Assembly (NCBI GenBank): GCA_020465985.1
Contig: JAANYP010004869.1
Location: forward strand, 434,001 to 498,000
Source: Centrapalus pauciflorus
Lineage: Eukaryota > Streptophyta > Magnoliopsida > Asterales > Asteraceae
Length of the DNA: 64,000 bases
Direction: 5' to 3'
The position numbers and the translations under genes are program-made. Positions 13,250 to 25,197 of the stretch are shown piece by piece; position 1 is the first letter of the stretch, and each line of letters opens with the position of its first letter. Under the pieces are notes generated by a model. That model saw only the letters and a list, made by a program, of their open reading frames with translations, did no database searches and was not told the DNA's origin.

Positions 13250-13529
13250 AAATCATTATACAAAACATAAGGCCAAAGGGACTCGTTGTCATGGATGCCA
13301 CTCAAAACTGCCGCCACGTCAGCTTTGCCATGGAATGCCATTTTGATGCCATTCCGAGGGTGTGGTTGCCATTCGATTTATTTAATTTTCACTTTAAACT
13401 TAAAATAAAAATATTGAAATAAAAAATAACATTTAGTTAATAATATTAAAATCAAACATAACATAAAACATTCAATTTAAAAATTATAACATTCAACTTA
13501 AAAATATAAACATTAAAATGAAAACTAAT

Positions 13530-14854
13530 CTACGCAAAGTCTTGGTTCGAATATTCGTTTTCAAAATCATCAACCGGATCAACGTTGAGATCAATGTTTT
13601 GAACACCCCAAATATATTCAACCAAGTCGGCACGAAGATTATTATGCACTTCAGTTTTACGTATCTCCGAATGTCGAGCCATGTACGCACTACTACCGAT
13701 CTCCGCTGGTATTGTTGTTGGAGTGACTTCGTTTTCATCATATTGACATATTGCGTTCCCTTCATCTTCTATAATCATGTTATGCAATATGATACACGTA
13801 TACATTACTTTTGTCATTTTCTCCACATGATAAAAAGGTGACGGGCGCTTCAATATTTGCCAACGCTTTTTGAGAATACCGAACGATCGTTCCACATCTT
13901 TTCGAGCTCTTTCTTGGGCCACCTTAAATCTTTTTCGTTTAGCATCGATTGGAGCCGAAAAATGATTTCACGAATGTGGGCCAATCAAGGTATATCCATC
14001 AACAAGATAGTACTCGTACTTGTACGTAGAGCCACGAATTTCAAATGGACATTCGGGTGTCGTGCCGTCATAATTTTTATTGAAGAGTGGTGACATATTC
14101 AACACATTTATGTCATTATTTGACCCCGGGACACCGAAGAAGGCATGCCAAACCCAAAGATCTTGTGAAGCTACCGCTTCAAGTATGACTGTTGGGTGAC
14201 CACGATCACCACAAGTGTATTGACCTTTATACGCGTTAGGACAATTTCCCCAACTCCAATGGAGACAATCTAAACTTCCAAGCATACCATGAAAACCATG
14301 AACGCTAGGATGATGAGCATATAATTGTTGTATATCATTATACGTTGGTCTGCGTAAATATTTAGGGCCATAAACTCGCAGAATATACTTACAAAATTTA
14401 TCAAGACTTTCTCTTGCGACACGAGAAGACATTCTGAAACTCTCGTCCAAACCATCTGCGGATGTCCCGTATGCTAATTGACGAAGAGCGGCCGCACATT
14501 TTTGAATCGGAGAAAATCCAACCGCACCTCTGGCATCCATCTTCTGTTGAAAGTACCGACACTCTATCTCGTCAAATCGTCAACAATACGTACAAATAAC
14601 GACTTTTGCATTCTAAAACGGCGACGAAAATAATACCCTTGTAAAATGGCATTCTCGGCGAAATAACCACTCATTAGACGATCGTGTGCAGATTCAAGAT
14701 CCCTTTCTATATATTTTCTTGATTTTGCGGGACGTGACAGTTCACATTCTTCTTTATTTCGTAACTCTAAAACGTCCCGAGCAGCTCTTGAGACTGTGTT
14801 TATCGCTTCCGAGAGGTATTCTATTTCTTCCGAAGATGTAGATGATGAAGACAT
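13530..14854 (-). pseudogene. PIF/Harbinger DDE transposase pseudogene
   Basis: Three blocks on the minus strand read as one protein broken by frameshifts. Block one is 14854-14564 and opens MSSSSTSSEEIEYLSEAI. The second starts upstream of 14540 (RFDEIECRYFQQKMDARGAV) and runs to about 13980. The third, 13950-13530, opens SAPIDAKRKRFKVAQE and ends at a stop. All DDE landmarks remain: D in GSLDCLHWSW, D in VPGSNNDINVL, and E in ARKDVERSFGILKKRW. The first break lies at about 14565-14575, in a GACGATTTGACGAG microrepeat, probably by slippage. The other two fall within about 13950-13985. The protein cannot be made as read, although the family catalytic residues are preserved, so decay looks recent. 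Confidence 0.88.
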
Positions 14855-14939
14855 TTTTTTGAAATTGAATTTGAAATGTGGGTAGAGAGAGTAATGAGAG
14901 AATATATATGAGATAATGAATGAATGTGTGTTGTATATA

Positions 14940-15901
14940 GGGGAAATTGCGCAAAAAACCTCTAAGTTGGATCATTTTTGCGATTAAAACCCTCAACCAT
15001 TTTTCATTGCACAAAAAACCTCTAACCGGTTAAAACTTTGTAAATTTGGGTTTTTTTTCACAAAATCTGACTTGCAACCGGTTTAGCCAGTTGCAACTTG
15101 ATGACGTGTAAAATTTTTAAATAGATTTTTTCGTAAAAAACCTCCAACTTGTTTAGTTTTTTCAATTAAAACCTCAAATCATTTTTCATTTGATAAAAAA
15201 CCTCCAACCAATAAAGATAATTAAAATTGAGTCTTCACTGATTGCATTTTGATGACATGGATATTTATTAAAATTTTATTTATTAAACAAAAAAATTTGT
15301 TTCCCAATAAAACCTTCACCCTCTAGACTAGCGAACTTCACTGCTCTGGCTGATCATATTCAGAAGTTAAAATGGAACATAAATAAATGAAATTAAACAT
15401 AAAGGTGAACTTAAAAATGCAACTCGTGAATACAAAATGAAATCGATTCCATCAGCACAATTGAAGTTAAAATTCAAGGTTAAATGACAAAAGTTAATCG
15501 AACATACATACATAAAATAAACACCACTGAACATAAAGAGGGTATAGAGTAATCGGAGTTGCCGCAGGTAGAGAAGAAGAGAAACGGTAAATATTATTGT
15601 TGGTTAGAGGTGAGAAAAATATAGTTAAGAGTTTTAATCGAAAAAGTCACCAATTTCGGGGTTTTTTATGCAAAAATTTCAGTTTAAGAATTATACATGT
15701 AGCGCCATGTAGGCGCCACGTAAGTTGGGTTTGCCATGTGGACGCCACGTGTATGCCATGTAAGCATAGCAACCTATTATAACCGGTCAAGTCCTAATTT
15801 CAAAGGTTTTACCGGTTAGAGGTTTTTTGTGCAACAAAAAATGGTTAGGGGTTTTAATCACAAAAATGATCCAACTTTAAGGTTTTTTGCGCAATTATCC
15901 C
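14940..15901. mobile_element. Foldback MULE-type element nested in the Harbinger leader (962 bp)
   Basis: Ends GGGGAAATTGCGC and GCGCAATTATCCC are inverted repeats that continue inward through AAAACCTCTAA / TTGGATCATTTTTG blocks. A perfect 9-bp direct repeat TTGTATATA (14931-14939, 15902-15910) flanks it. It lies about 85 bp upstream of the transposase start codon. Relatives with the same GGGATAATTGCGC-type terminus are at 29016-29523 and 44726-45072, and a decayed one is at 20349-20760. Confidence 0.88.
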
Positions 15902-15939
15902 TTGTATATATAGGGAGTAAAATTATTTTAATAGTTATA

Positions 15940-15943
<4 letters not shown>

Positions 15944-16031
<88 letters not shown>
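15944..16031. repeat. (AT)n microsatellite
   Basis: An almost uninterrupted AT dinucleotide tract of roughly 88 bp lies between the nested foldback element and the right subterminal region of the Harbinger element. Confidence 0.95.
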
Positions 16032-16033
<2 letters not shown>

Positions 16034-16163
16034 GTGAAATGGGTCTCGGCATTTGAATGCCGTTGCCGCGTCCGTTGATGCCGCTGCCGAGGCCTCGGGG
16101 CGGTGTTCCCCCAATGCCGAGCTCGGTACCGAAGGCATACCGAGACCACTCCATGTGGCCTAA

Positions 16164-17672
16164 GAGGACATCTTAAAAATTCCAACATAGTTTGCTAAAC
16201 TATTTGGATCATCATTGATACTTGTCCGTCCCAAATTATTTATTCATTATTTCTTATTTAGTTTTTTCAAAATAATTATCAACATCCACAAATAGTTTTA
16301 AAAAAAGTAAGATAAGTGATTATAAAATAAGAAAATAGGATAAATGTTAGAAAAGTAAAAGAGAGAAAGACAAACTTATAAAGAAATATAGGATATGTAA
16401 TAAAAAAGTAAGAGTGAGAATATAAAAAGTGATATTGAAATGAAATTTTATAAAATTGTTGTTAAGTAAACAAGTTTTCATTTTTTATGAAAAATGAAAC
16501 GGAAATTTTAAAAAATTTTGGTATATAATATTCTAAATAATTAGTTTTTAAGTGTTTAGCTTATCATTTAAAGTTGTAAATTTATCAAAAACATCATGTA
16601 TATAATATTCTAGTTTAATTTGTATTTTAATTACAATATAACATTTTGAAATACCTTTGTTATAAAGTATAAACCGTTACCTCTGTTATAAACCGTTAAA
16701 TCGCTCCTGTAATATTAACTTATAAGTTTAACAATTTATTTTGATAATTTGATTTAATTTTAGATAAACATGTTGTATAAGTGAGTGTTTGAGATTAAGT
16801 TTTAAACCTATTTTTTTTATTAGAGTTTTTTATAACTTAGATGAGAAAAGAAATGTTTGGCAACTATAGATGATATGAGACAAAACTTAATTTTAGATAA
16901 ATAGTTAATGAGTTGCTTTTGTGAAAAAAAGTAGAAAAAAATAAATATAAGGAAAAACATGTTTTTTTTTTTCTAAAAACTCAATAACAAACACCCTTAA
17001 GTGAGGATAACTTCCCGTATTTTGATTGATAAGATTTGATATTTTATAATATGGAATTAATTAATTATAAAAACTTGAAGCAAGATACTTTATTTATTTT
17101 TTAATACGTTAAATAATTTCCTATTAAAATATATAAATATCTTATAACATATTTATCCATTTGATATATATATACTAGATATTTTGTTTCACAAGACATA
17201 ATCTACTTTAGCAATATTCAGACGTTTCTAAACCCCTTCAATATTTGGTTTCAATAATATGTTTGATGAACAACCCTGTTTGCTAAAATCTTTTTTTTTT
17301 TTTTTTTTTTTTTTACTTTATGTCTTAATAAAAATGTATTAATCAGGTGTTGTTTGTTTTAAAATATATTAAATGTTTGTAGTTTTTTTTCATATATGCA
17401 GAAAAGATAATCTAAAGGTTTGCAAGTGGTAAAAAGAAAATTGTTTTATAAATCATAAATATTATCGCTATTTGAATATAATGCAATAGTTTTAATAAAA
17501 AAGATTAGTTGAGTATTAAATTTATATGATTTTCTAAAATAAAATCTAACTAATACTCTTTTATACAACATAACCAAACATTTCAATATTTTTTTATTTA
17601 TAAGATAACAAAATTAAATCAAGATATAATATTATTTTCAAGAAAGTACAATAAGCAAAATGCAACTGATAA
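16164..17672. other. AT-rich intergenic DNA
   Basis: No gene recognised. It holds short A/T homopolymers, including about 24 T at 17290-17314. Confidence 0.4.
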
Positions 17673-17799
17673 GGGTGCGTTTGGTACAGAGAATTAAGGT
17701 CAGGGAAGTGGAAATAAGAGGAATTCTCATGTTTGTTAACATGAGAATTCCTCTTATTTTCAATTCTCTGACATTATTTCTCTGTACCAAACATAGTGT
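17673..17799. repeat. Near-perfect hairpin MITE (about 127 bp)
   Basis: The left arm runs from GGGTGCGTTTGGTACAGAGA to CTCATGTT and the right arm mirrors it from AACATGAGAATTCC to TCTGTACCAAAC. Only TGTT separates the arms. GTTTGGTAC-type termini are common in plant MITEs. I could not define a target duplication. Confidence 0.7.
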
Positions 17800-18658
17800 T
17801 ATATCTTGATTTGACTAAAATGCACCTTATATCATAAAATAAATAAAGATTTGCTAATGTGCACCAATTAATTACTAACGTCAATATTTGTTTATAAAAT
17901 TATTTTTATTAATTACATATTATATTATCATCATTAATTATTTCTTTAATTTATTAATATACTATTATTATAGATACAAATATTACTCTAGTCAGAAATA
18001 TTATTGAATATCATTTTATTATATTATTTACTAAATTCGTTATTAAAAAAAATTACTTTTTAATAGTTGAGGTTTACTAAAATACATCTTATACATTATT
18101 TAAAATGAAGTTTTGCCAATGGCACCAATTAGTTACTGCCATCAATATTAGGTATAAATTATTTTTATTGGTTTAATATTATGTTATTTTTATTAGTTTC
18201 ATTTAAATAATATATAAACAAAGAATCCGAAAAAAATATGTTATAATTAGTTACAAATTTACTTGAATTATTATAGCTCATTTCTGCAAAAAATTGTTAT
18301 AAAATTTTAGTGGCATGTTAATTACTTTAAAACAAAATAAATATAATAGTCCTATAATGTAATATAAATACATTATATTTATATCTATATATATCATAAA
18401 TACATAATCTTAGATTTATAAACAAATTCATTTCTATCATTTGATTAGTTAAATTTCTACATCAGCATAAATAAAAATAATAAATTAAGCTTCAATTCGT
18501 ATATCCATAGCAGAACACGAACAAAAATTTACTTGGTATATACAATTTTAAAAGCTCAATCGATACAACATAAACACTTCATATTTGTCATTCACGACCT
18601 CCTATATATTTACGTTTTGAAAATCGATCTCAAAATGACCAATTTACCATTTAAAATA

Positions 18659-19603
18659 GAGAGAATTTCATATATACCCCTCCTAAACTTCATAATATCA
18701 TATATATCTAACTTAAAATTATGATATCATATATATCATTTATAAACATCATAATAATCTCATATATACTCAATTTCCCATAGTTTACCTACAACAACTT
18801 ACAATACATATTATTTTCTTTTCGAATTTTAAAGTTGTATCGCATTTTGTCTTTTTTTTTAATTTAGTATATATTTTTTGTTTTCAATGTACATTTGTTT
18901 CTAATTTTTTTCAAGTTTTCTTTCGTTTTGTAATTATTGATTTTTAGTTACTTTTTTTACTTTTTATATTTAATCTAATATTTGAGTAATTACTTGATAT
19001 CTGATGTTATTAGTTGTGTAGATTTTGTGTTAACGTTTTGACGATAAGATTATATATAATTTACCTTATATATTTAAAGTCCAGTTTTATAATAATTTGT
19101 TTAATAATTATAATATGAAAATTACCGGATGAAACTTGTATGTTATTAGTAAATATATTATATGGTTATTTTAATTAGTAAAGAAGTCAATTTTTTTAGA
19201 CAAATAAAGTTTCACAATAAATGTATTATTAATATTAATTTACTTTAAGAGCAATAATTTATATGGTGATTATATATAATTACTGTGCAGGATATAACAT
19301 TAAGAGCTAATTTAATTGGATAAATATTATATTATGAAGTTTAGTTAAAATGATAAATAAATAAGAATATAATGATTATTAATTAATAAGTAACATTAAT
19401 TACGAGTTTTAAAATAATTAAATTAATGATTTTGGGTGTAAATGATATTAATGATGTTTAAGAGGGATATATGTGATATTAATAGAATAAGTTGGGTATA
19501 TGTAATATTATGAAGTTTAGGAGAGATATATATGATATTAAATTGTAAGTTGGATATTTATGATATTATGAAGCTTATGAAATGTATATATGAAAATTTT
19601 TCC
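18659..19603. mobile_element. Foldback MULE-type element (945 bp)
   Basis: The left end GAGAGAATTTCATATATACC and the right end ATATATGAAAATTTTTCC are inverted repeats. Reiterated CATAATATCATATATA blocks on the left face TATATATGATATTATG blocks on the right. Flanking 9-mers TTTAAAATA (18650-18658) and TTTAAATTA (19604-19612) match at 8 of 9. Same family as 60261-61254. The short open frame at 18533-18724 overlaps the left arm and is spurious. Confidence 0.75.
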
Positions 19604-19734
19604 TTTAAATTAATCATATTTAACGGTTTATTTTATATTTAATTATGTGTACATGCAGTGCCAACGAAAAACATGAGACGGTCCTGATCCTAGCACTATA
19701 AATAAAATATTATAAAATTGTGTGAATTGATTGA

Positions 19735-19870
19735 AATGCAAATGACAAATGAAATTATTGATGAGATCTAGAAGCGGACGGTCAAATAAAACCACGTAAG
19801 ATATAAATTTCATATCACATATATAATTTTTCACTCATCACTCTTCATCTTCTTCGATCTTCTTCTATGC
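19735..19870 (+). pseudogene. Relic of an ERD6-like promoter/leader
   Basis: The order of words here follows the upstream region of the intact transporter genes. GCAAATGACA, GAAATTATTGATGAGA, AGAAGCGGACGGTCA, AAACCACGTAAGATA, TTCATATCACAT and CTTCATCTTCTTC correspond to GCAAGTGACA, GTGTTATTGGTGAGA, GAAGCGGGCAGACA, AAACCACGTCAGATA, TTCATCTCACAT and CTTCATCTTCTTC at 23818-23916. No coding exon follows it. I read it as a remnant of an older duplicate. Confidence 0.55.
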
Positions 19871-20348
19871 AATAATTTGTCTTTTTATAGCATGCATGCA
19901 TCGATCATCCTAATCAATCATCCATGGCGACAACCATAAATATCTATTCGATATTTAATAATAATTTAAAAGATATTTTCATAATTACAATTTGTAATCT
20001 AACTTTTAAAAAACATATCCACAAGGTTGTAATGCAAAATGTATGTATATAAACTTTGGTTTGGTTGGTCTAGGACTATTGTTAATTAATTAATAAATTA
20101 AAATTATTATAAAGATATATATATAAGTTATAACACTAATTAATACCTAACATGATAAATTTTTAAATAATGCGATGTAAGAGATCAATGAAATTTTATC
20201 TTGAGTACTATATTATAATACTATGTCTATATTAGTTTTATAATTCAACACAAAATTAAGGATATGTAATGACTCCAACCCCACACACATATATATAGAT
20301 ATCACATTTATTTTTATTTTTCCAACAATAAAACAATGAGATGTTTGT

Positions 20349-20760
20349 GTGGAAACATGAAGTTGGACCATTTTTACGATTAAAATTCTCAACTATTTTT
20401 CATTAAACAAAAAACTTCAAACAACAAATCTCAAGGAAATGAGATATTACCAGTTATAACTGGTTGAAGTCACATGTCACGGTTGACAAGTCATCAGTGA
20501 CCACCAAAATTTTTTCGAAAAAGTAAATTTCAACAAAAAACATAGAAACAAAAATGTGGATTTGAATCATAAAAAATAGACAAATGAGTTCGTCAGAGAC
20601 GAAAAGTTGGTCAATAATTTACAACTGATTTATCAGGTTGTAAGTTTTTTTTTTAAAAAAAACTTCATTTTGATAAGTTTTAGTCAGTTTGAGGTTTTTT
20701 GTAGAATAAAAAACGATTGAAAATTTTAATTCAAAAAAATCCAACTTTGAGGTTTATTTT
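20349..20760. repeat. Decayed foldback element of the GGGATAATTGCGC family
   Basis: Left-arm words GAAGTTGGACCATTTTTACG and ATTTTTCATTAAACAAAAAAC are faced at the right by AAAAAACGATTGAAAATTTT and AATCCAACTTTGAGGTTT. These match the arms of the element at 14940-15901, but both termini are lost, the right one at the insertion point of the next element. Confidence 0.6.
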
Positions 20761-20761
20761 T

Positions 20762-21069
20762 GGGGAAATCATGTAAAAAAACAATGCACTTTTAGTATTT
20801 TTCGTATAATCCATTGTACCAAAAATGCTTTCACAAAAGTCCCTCAACTAAAAATGTTTTCGTAAAAACCACTATACATAATATGTTTTCATAAAAGTCT
20901 TATAACTATAAATTTTTTTATGAAAAACTTCTGAATTTTTTTTAAAAAACTCATAAAACAACACAATTCATAAAAAATTTAAAGTTGAAAAACTTTTATG
21001 TAGACGTTTTTGGTACAATGGATTAATCAAAAAATATTAAAAGTACGTTGGTTTTTTGTATAATTTTCC
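20762..21069. mobile_element. MULE-type MITE (308 bp)
   Basis: The termini GGGGAAATCATG and AATTTTCC pair imperfectly. Inner arms pair well: AATCCATTGTACCAAAAA against TTTTTGGTACAATGGATT. A perfect 9-bp direct repeat TTTATTTTT flanks it (20753-20761, 21070-21078). It was inserted into the right end of the decayed foldback element at 20349-20760. Confidence 0.75.
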
Positions 21070-21583
21070 TTTATTTTTTTCAGAATAATTACATTTTTAC
21101 AAAAAATAAAAAGATCATAAAATATAATTGTTCTAAAATATTGTTATTTTGCTCTTTGTGCAATCAATCTTCAAGAGTCTCTTTCGTACATTTTTCTGGG
21201 TTCTTCCTTCAATCTGGCAGACCTTCTTTCTTCAACAAAAAAAGAAAAATATGTAAGTTTTCCTTTAATTCTAACTAATTATTGACCGTGTGATACATTG
21301 ATTGTTTTAAAAACTATAAATTAAATTAAACGCTAAAGATTTAAAAATTAAACATAGGAATGATTACAAAAAAAAAAGTAAGGGTAAAAGATTTTTTGCA
21401 CCCAAGTTGCGCAAAGTGCAAACAACTATTGGCAACGATTTACATTAGTTCAATTATTTTATTTTATTTAGATAAATTAAGACAGTGGGTATGATTATGA
21501 TAACATAAAAAAGCGAAATATCGCTTTTTATTATTTGGTATCATAAAAATAAAGTCAATTAATTAGAATTATAATTAAATTAA

Positions 21584-22787
21584 GAGTAAATTACAAAAAT
21601 GATTCATATGGTTTATTCAAAATTATGAAAATTGAAGGACCATTTTTTACTTGCAGAAATGGTCCTTCAATTTATAAACTTATATATATATTATTGTAAT
21701 ATTTATTATTATTAGTTATACCTATTTATTTTATTTGTTTTATATTTCATTTGTTAAACTATCTGTATATTTTTATCAATTATACTTTTCCATCAAACTA
21801 TTTCATTAAGTTAATAAATTTTGATTTAATTTACTGATTCACTACGTTAATAAATTTTGATTTAAATTTACTAATTTATTATTTTTGATTTAAAAATTTT
21901 GTTATGCTAATACGTTTTGATTTAAATTTATTATTTAATTAATTTTGATTTAATTATTTTGCTATGACATTACATTTTGATTTCAATTTAACATTTCATC
22001 TGTTTTGATTTACAATTTTACTATGTTAATACTTAAGTAACAATGAATAAAAATTTTAAGTGAAAAAGAATAGAACGTATTAATGTACAAAATTGTAAAT
22101 CAAAACCATCAAAATATTGTATTTAAATCAAAACGTATTGGCCTGACATAATAATTAAATTAATACAAATAAAATACTCAATTTAAATCAAAACGTATTA
22201 ACGTTACAAAATATTTACATTGATAGTCATAAAGTATTAAATTTAAATTGAAATGCATTAGCCAAACAAAATATTTAATTTAAAACGAACAAAAACCTAA
22301 ATTTATATATTTTTTGTAAAAATAATAATTAAAACAAAATATAAATATACAAATAGGACAATAGGTTAACAAATAAAATATAAATGATATAAATTGAATA
22401 CATAAAAGAGGCGTAAATTAACTAAATTAACCATATAAATAAATAATAATTTTTAATAAATAAATAAAAATTTATTTAAAAAATGTATAAATAACTATAA
22501 TATATTTAACAAAGATTTAACTCATAATTTGTTAAATTAATATTTCAAAAATAAATCAAAACTAGAAACTTAAGAAAATGGCCAAACTTGAAATTAAATT
22601 AAATAGCAGAGAGGCCAAAGTTGTAATTGAGAAAAAAACAAAATCGTCATTTTAAAAAGTTTAGAAACAGAAAGATTATTTCTACAACTAAAAAATAGTT
22701 TGAGTGACTACTACTGCAACTTTAAAAGTTAAGGGACCATTTTCATAATTTTAAACAAACCAGAAGACCAATTTTTATAATTTATTC
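21584..22787. mobile_element. MULE-type foldback element private to unit A (1204 bp)
   Basis: The left end GAGTAAATTACAAAAATG and the complement of the right end, GAATAAATTATAAAAAT, are terminal inverted repeats. A perfect 9-bp direct repeat TTAAATTAA flanks it (21575-21583, 22788-22796). The interior has reiterated TTTTGATTTAAATTTA blocks on the left and the reverse AAATTTAAATCAAAACGTAT on the right. The orthologous position in unit B (33020-33028) has a single TTAAATTAA and no insertion. No coding capacity. Confidence 0.88.
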
Positions 22788-23857
22788 TTAAATTAAAATT
22801 TTAATCAAACAATTATATTGTCTTATCAAAACGTTAATAAAAGCAAATATTCGTATTTATCCTAAAAACTAATAAGATAATAAATACATAAATATCATAT
22901 ATTTCTTTAATAATATTATTAAAAAACATAAATATCCAACAGCATAATTAATTATTTATCATTTTGATAAGGTGAATCCACTTTTGACATATTCAAAGTT
23001 TCAAACGTACGTACGTTGTGTACACCTTAGCTAATAATTAGTTGTTTTCAATTATAAAATTAAAACATCCTTTAATAATCCCTTCATACAAACGATCCAA
23101 CATTTAATATAACAATAATATATGATAAAAAAACTAATATCAAATATCTAATAAATATCTAATAAATTGTATTAAGAAAACTCATAAATCCAGATCAATC
23201 CCACCCACCGATATCATTTAATAATTTCTAATTAGCTAATTATCACATACAAAACCATAAATATTAAAACGTGTTAAGCAAAATATCCGATTTAAATAAA
23301 TAATAAATTTAATAATTTTAAAATAAACACAAAATCTGGTTAAATCATATTATCTTAATAATTTAATTCGTTAATATCAATAGCATGATGTAATAATTGT
23401 TGACAAAGTAAGGGCAAAGTACAAGAATATGTAACATAAAATTTAATTTTTGACAAGAAAGATAACATAATTTTTTTGACCAAAAAATAACATAAAATTC
23501 AATTTTGACAAAACAATAAATTTATGTTTACTTCATTGACAAAAAGATATTGTTTCATTATCTTTTTTTGATATAAAATCGAATCTCAAATCATTTGTTA
23601 GTAAAAAAAAATAGAGTTATATATTAATAGTCTTGATCTAAAAAATTTTGACGATAGATTTAGTTTTATAACAAACTTAGAAAAAAGATATTATTTAAAA
23701 AAGGAAAAAAGAAAAAGAAAATAAAAATACGTGTGATGAATTATGATTGAACAATATTATTTAATTAAAAAGAAAAAAGATGACAACAAAAATCCAAGCA
23801 AATTTAGAATTAAGCATGCAAGTGACAATAGTGTTATTGGTGAGAGAAGCGGGCAGA

Positions 23858-23946
23858 CACGTAAAACCACGTCAGATACAGCTTCATCTCACATGGAGTC
23901 TTCTTCATCTTCTTCTCCTCCTTCCCACATGCATCTCCTATATATT
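23858..23946 (+). promoter_or_regulatory. Proximal promoter of transporter copy A
   Basis: Two ACGT-core elements, CACGTAA (23858-23864) and CCACGTCA (23867-23874), lie close together. They precede a CT-rich stretch and a TATA-like CTATATATT at 23938-23946, 73 bp before the start codon. ACGT cores are bZIP-type sites, often tied to ABA/stress response. This is motif reading only. Confidence 0.5.
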
Positions 23947-24018
23947 GTCCTTTTATATCTCCTTCAACCCTAATCATTAATAAATATCTCCATTCTTTGC
24001 TCTGTTTTTCCTGCAATC

Positions 24019-25135
24019 ATGGCCATTACAGAGCACAGAGACATTGAGAAAGGGGATAACAAAGGCCTTGAGGATTTGGTGGAACCGCTTATCGATGATG
24101 CTTCCAAAAAACTCGATGATTCTGAAGAAATCGATCACAATCATTCCATTGCTATGGTTCTTCTAAGCACTGCTGTTGCCGTTTGTGGTTCTCTCGAATT
24201 CGGATCCTGTGTAAGTTGAAGTTAATTAATTCGTTTTTTTCAGGTTTTTTAGGGTTTTATAAGTTTTGTTTGGTTGATTTGGACTTTTTTTTATTTAAAT
24301 ATTTGTAGGTTGGATATTCTGCTCCTACTCAATCTGCTATCAGCATTGATTTGAATCTATCGGTTGCTGAGGTAGATTAGATTACTGTTCTTCATCGTTG
24401 AATTTGGTTTTATCGTGATTGAATATAGAATTACTCAGCTATATATGTGTTCCATGTAAAATTGCAGTATTCCCTTTTTGGCTCGATAGTGACTATTGGT
24501 GCCATGATTGGAGCAATCACGAGTGGTAGAATTGCAGACACAATCGGTCGAAAAGGGGTATAAACTTTTTATACAAAATGTTTCAATTAGTTTGTCTCTT
24601 TTGGATTTTGTTTTTTTTTAATCTTTCATGCTTTATGGATTGTTGCTTTGTTTACTTTCTGCAATATATGACAAAAGGGGGAAAAAAACATATAAAGTGT
24701 TACCAAAGTGCATATCTAAGTAAATTATTTGGAACGATTTTAAAATAATTTGTCTGATAATTATGAAAATCTTTATACTATTCTAATGAATACAATTTTG
24801 GCATAATGTCACATGTACTTTCTAAGTGCTTGACCTAATTATGAATTTGAAATTCACCTAGTCATCATATGGATCTTGTATATATTTCACTTTTCACCCG
24901 GAAAGATTTTCGTACGAGTTGTTTTGTAAGTTCGTACCTATAATTTATTATTTCATAGTATAAACGAATTAATGATCCCTAAATGAAACAAAAAAATGTT
25001 GAGAATAAACAATTGGTTTCGTAAAACAACAAATAATACGAGAGGAATATAAGGTAGAATTTGGGCATGTTATGCCCATACAGATATAAGAACGAAAGAA
25101 ATACGAGAGTAAGTGTCAAATCATAAAAAGTGCGG

Positions 25136-25197
<62 letters not shown>

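Larger units (their letters stand above)
13271..16160 (-). mobile_element. PIF/Harbinger transposon, degenerate, with nested insertion
   Basis: The ends GGCCAAAGGGACTCGT and the complement of its right end, GGCCACATGGAGTGGT, form terminal inverted repeats. The flank is TAA on both sides (13268-13270 and 16161-16163). It carries a frameshifted DDE transposase on the minus strand and GC-richer subterminal regions (13275-13375, 16030-16155). A 962-bp foldback element and an (AT)n tract have expanded it. Without the nested insertion it would be about 1.9 kb. Confidence 0.85.

Noticed and set aside
13518..13841. 107-codon plus-strand frame
   Set aside because: Antisense shadow of the Harbinger transposase, which reads well on the minus strand.
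15858..16188. Minus-strand frames ending in long Tyr-Ile repeats
   Set aside because: They are translations of the (AT)n microsatellite and the Harbinger subterminal region.
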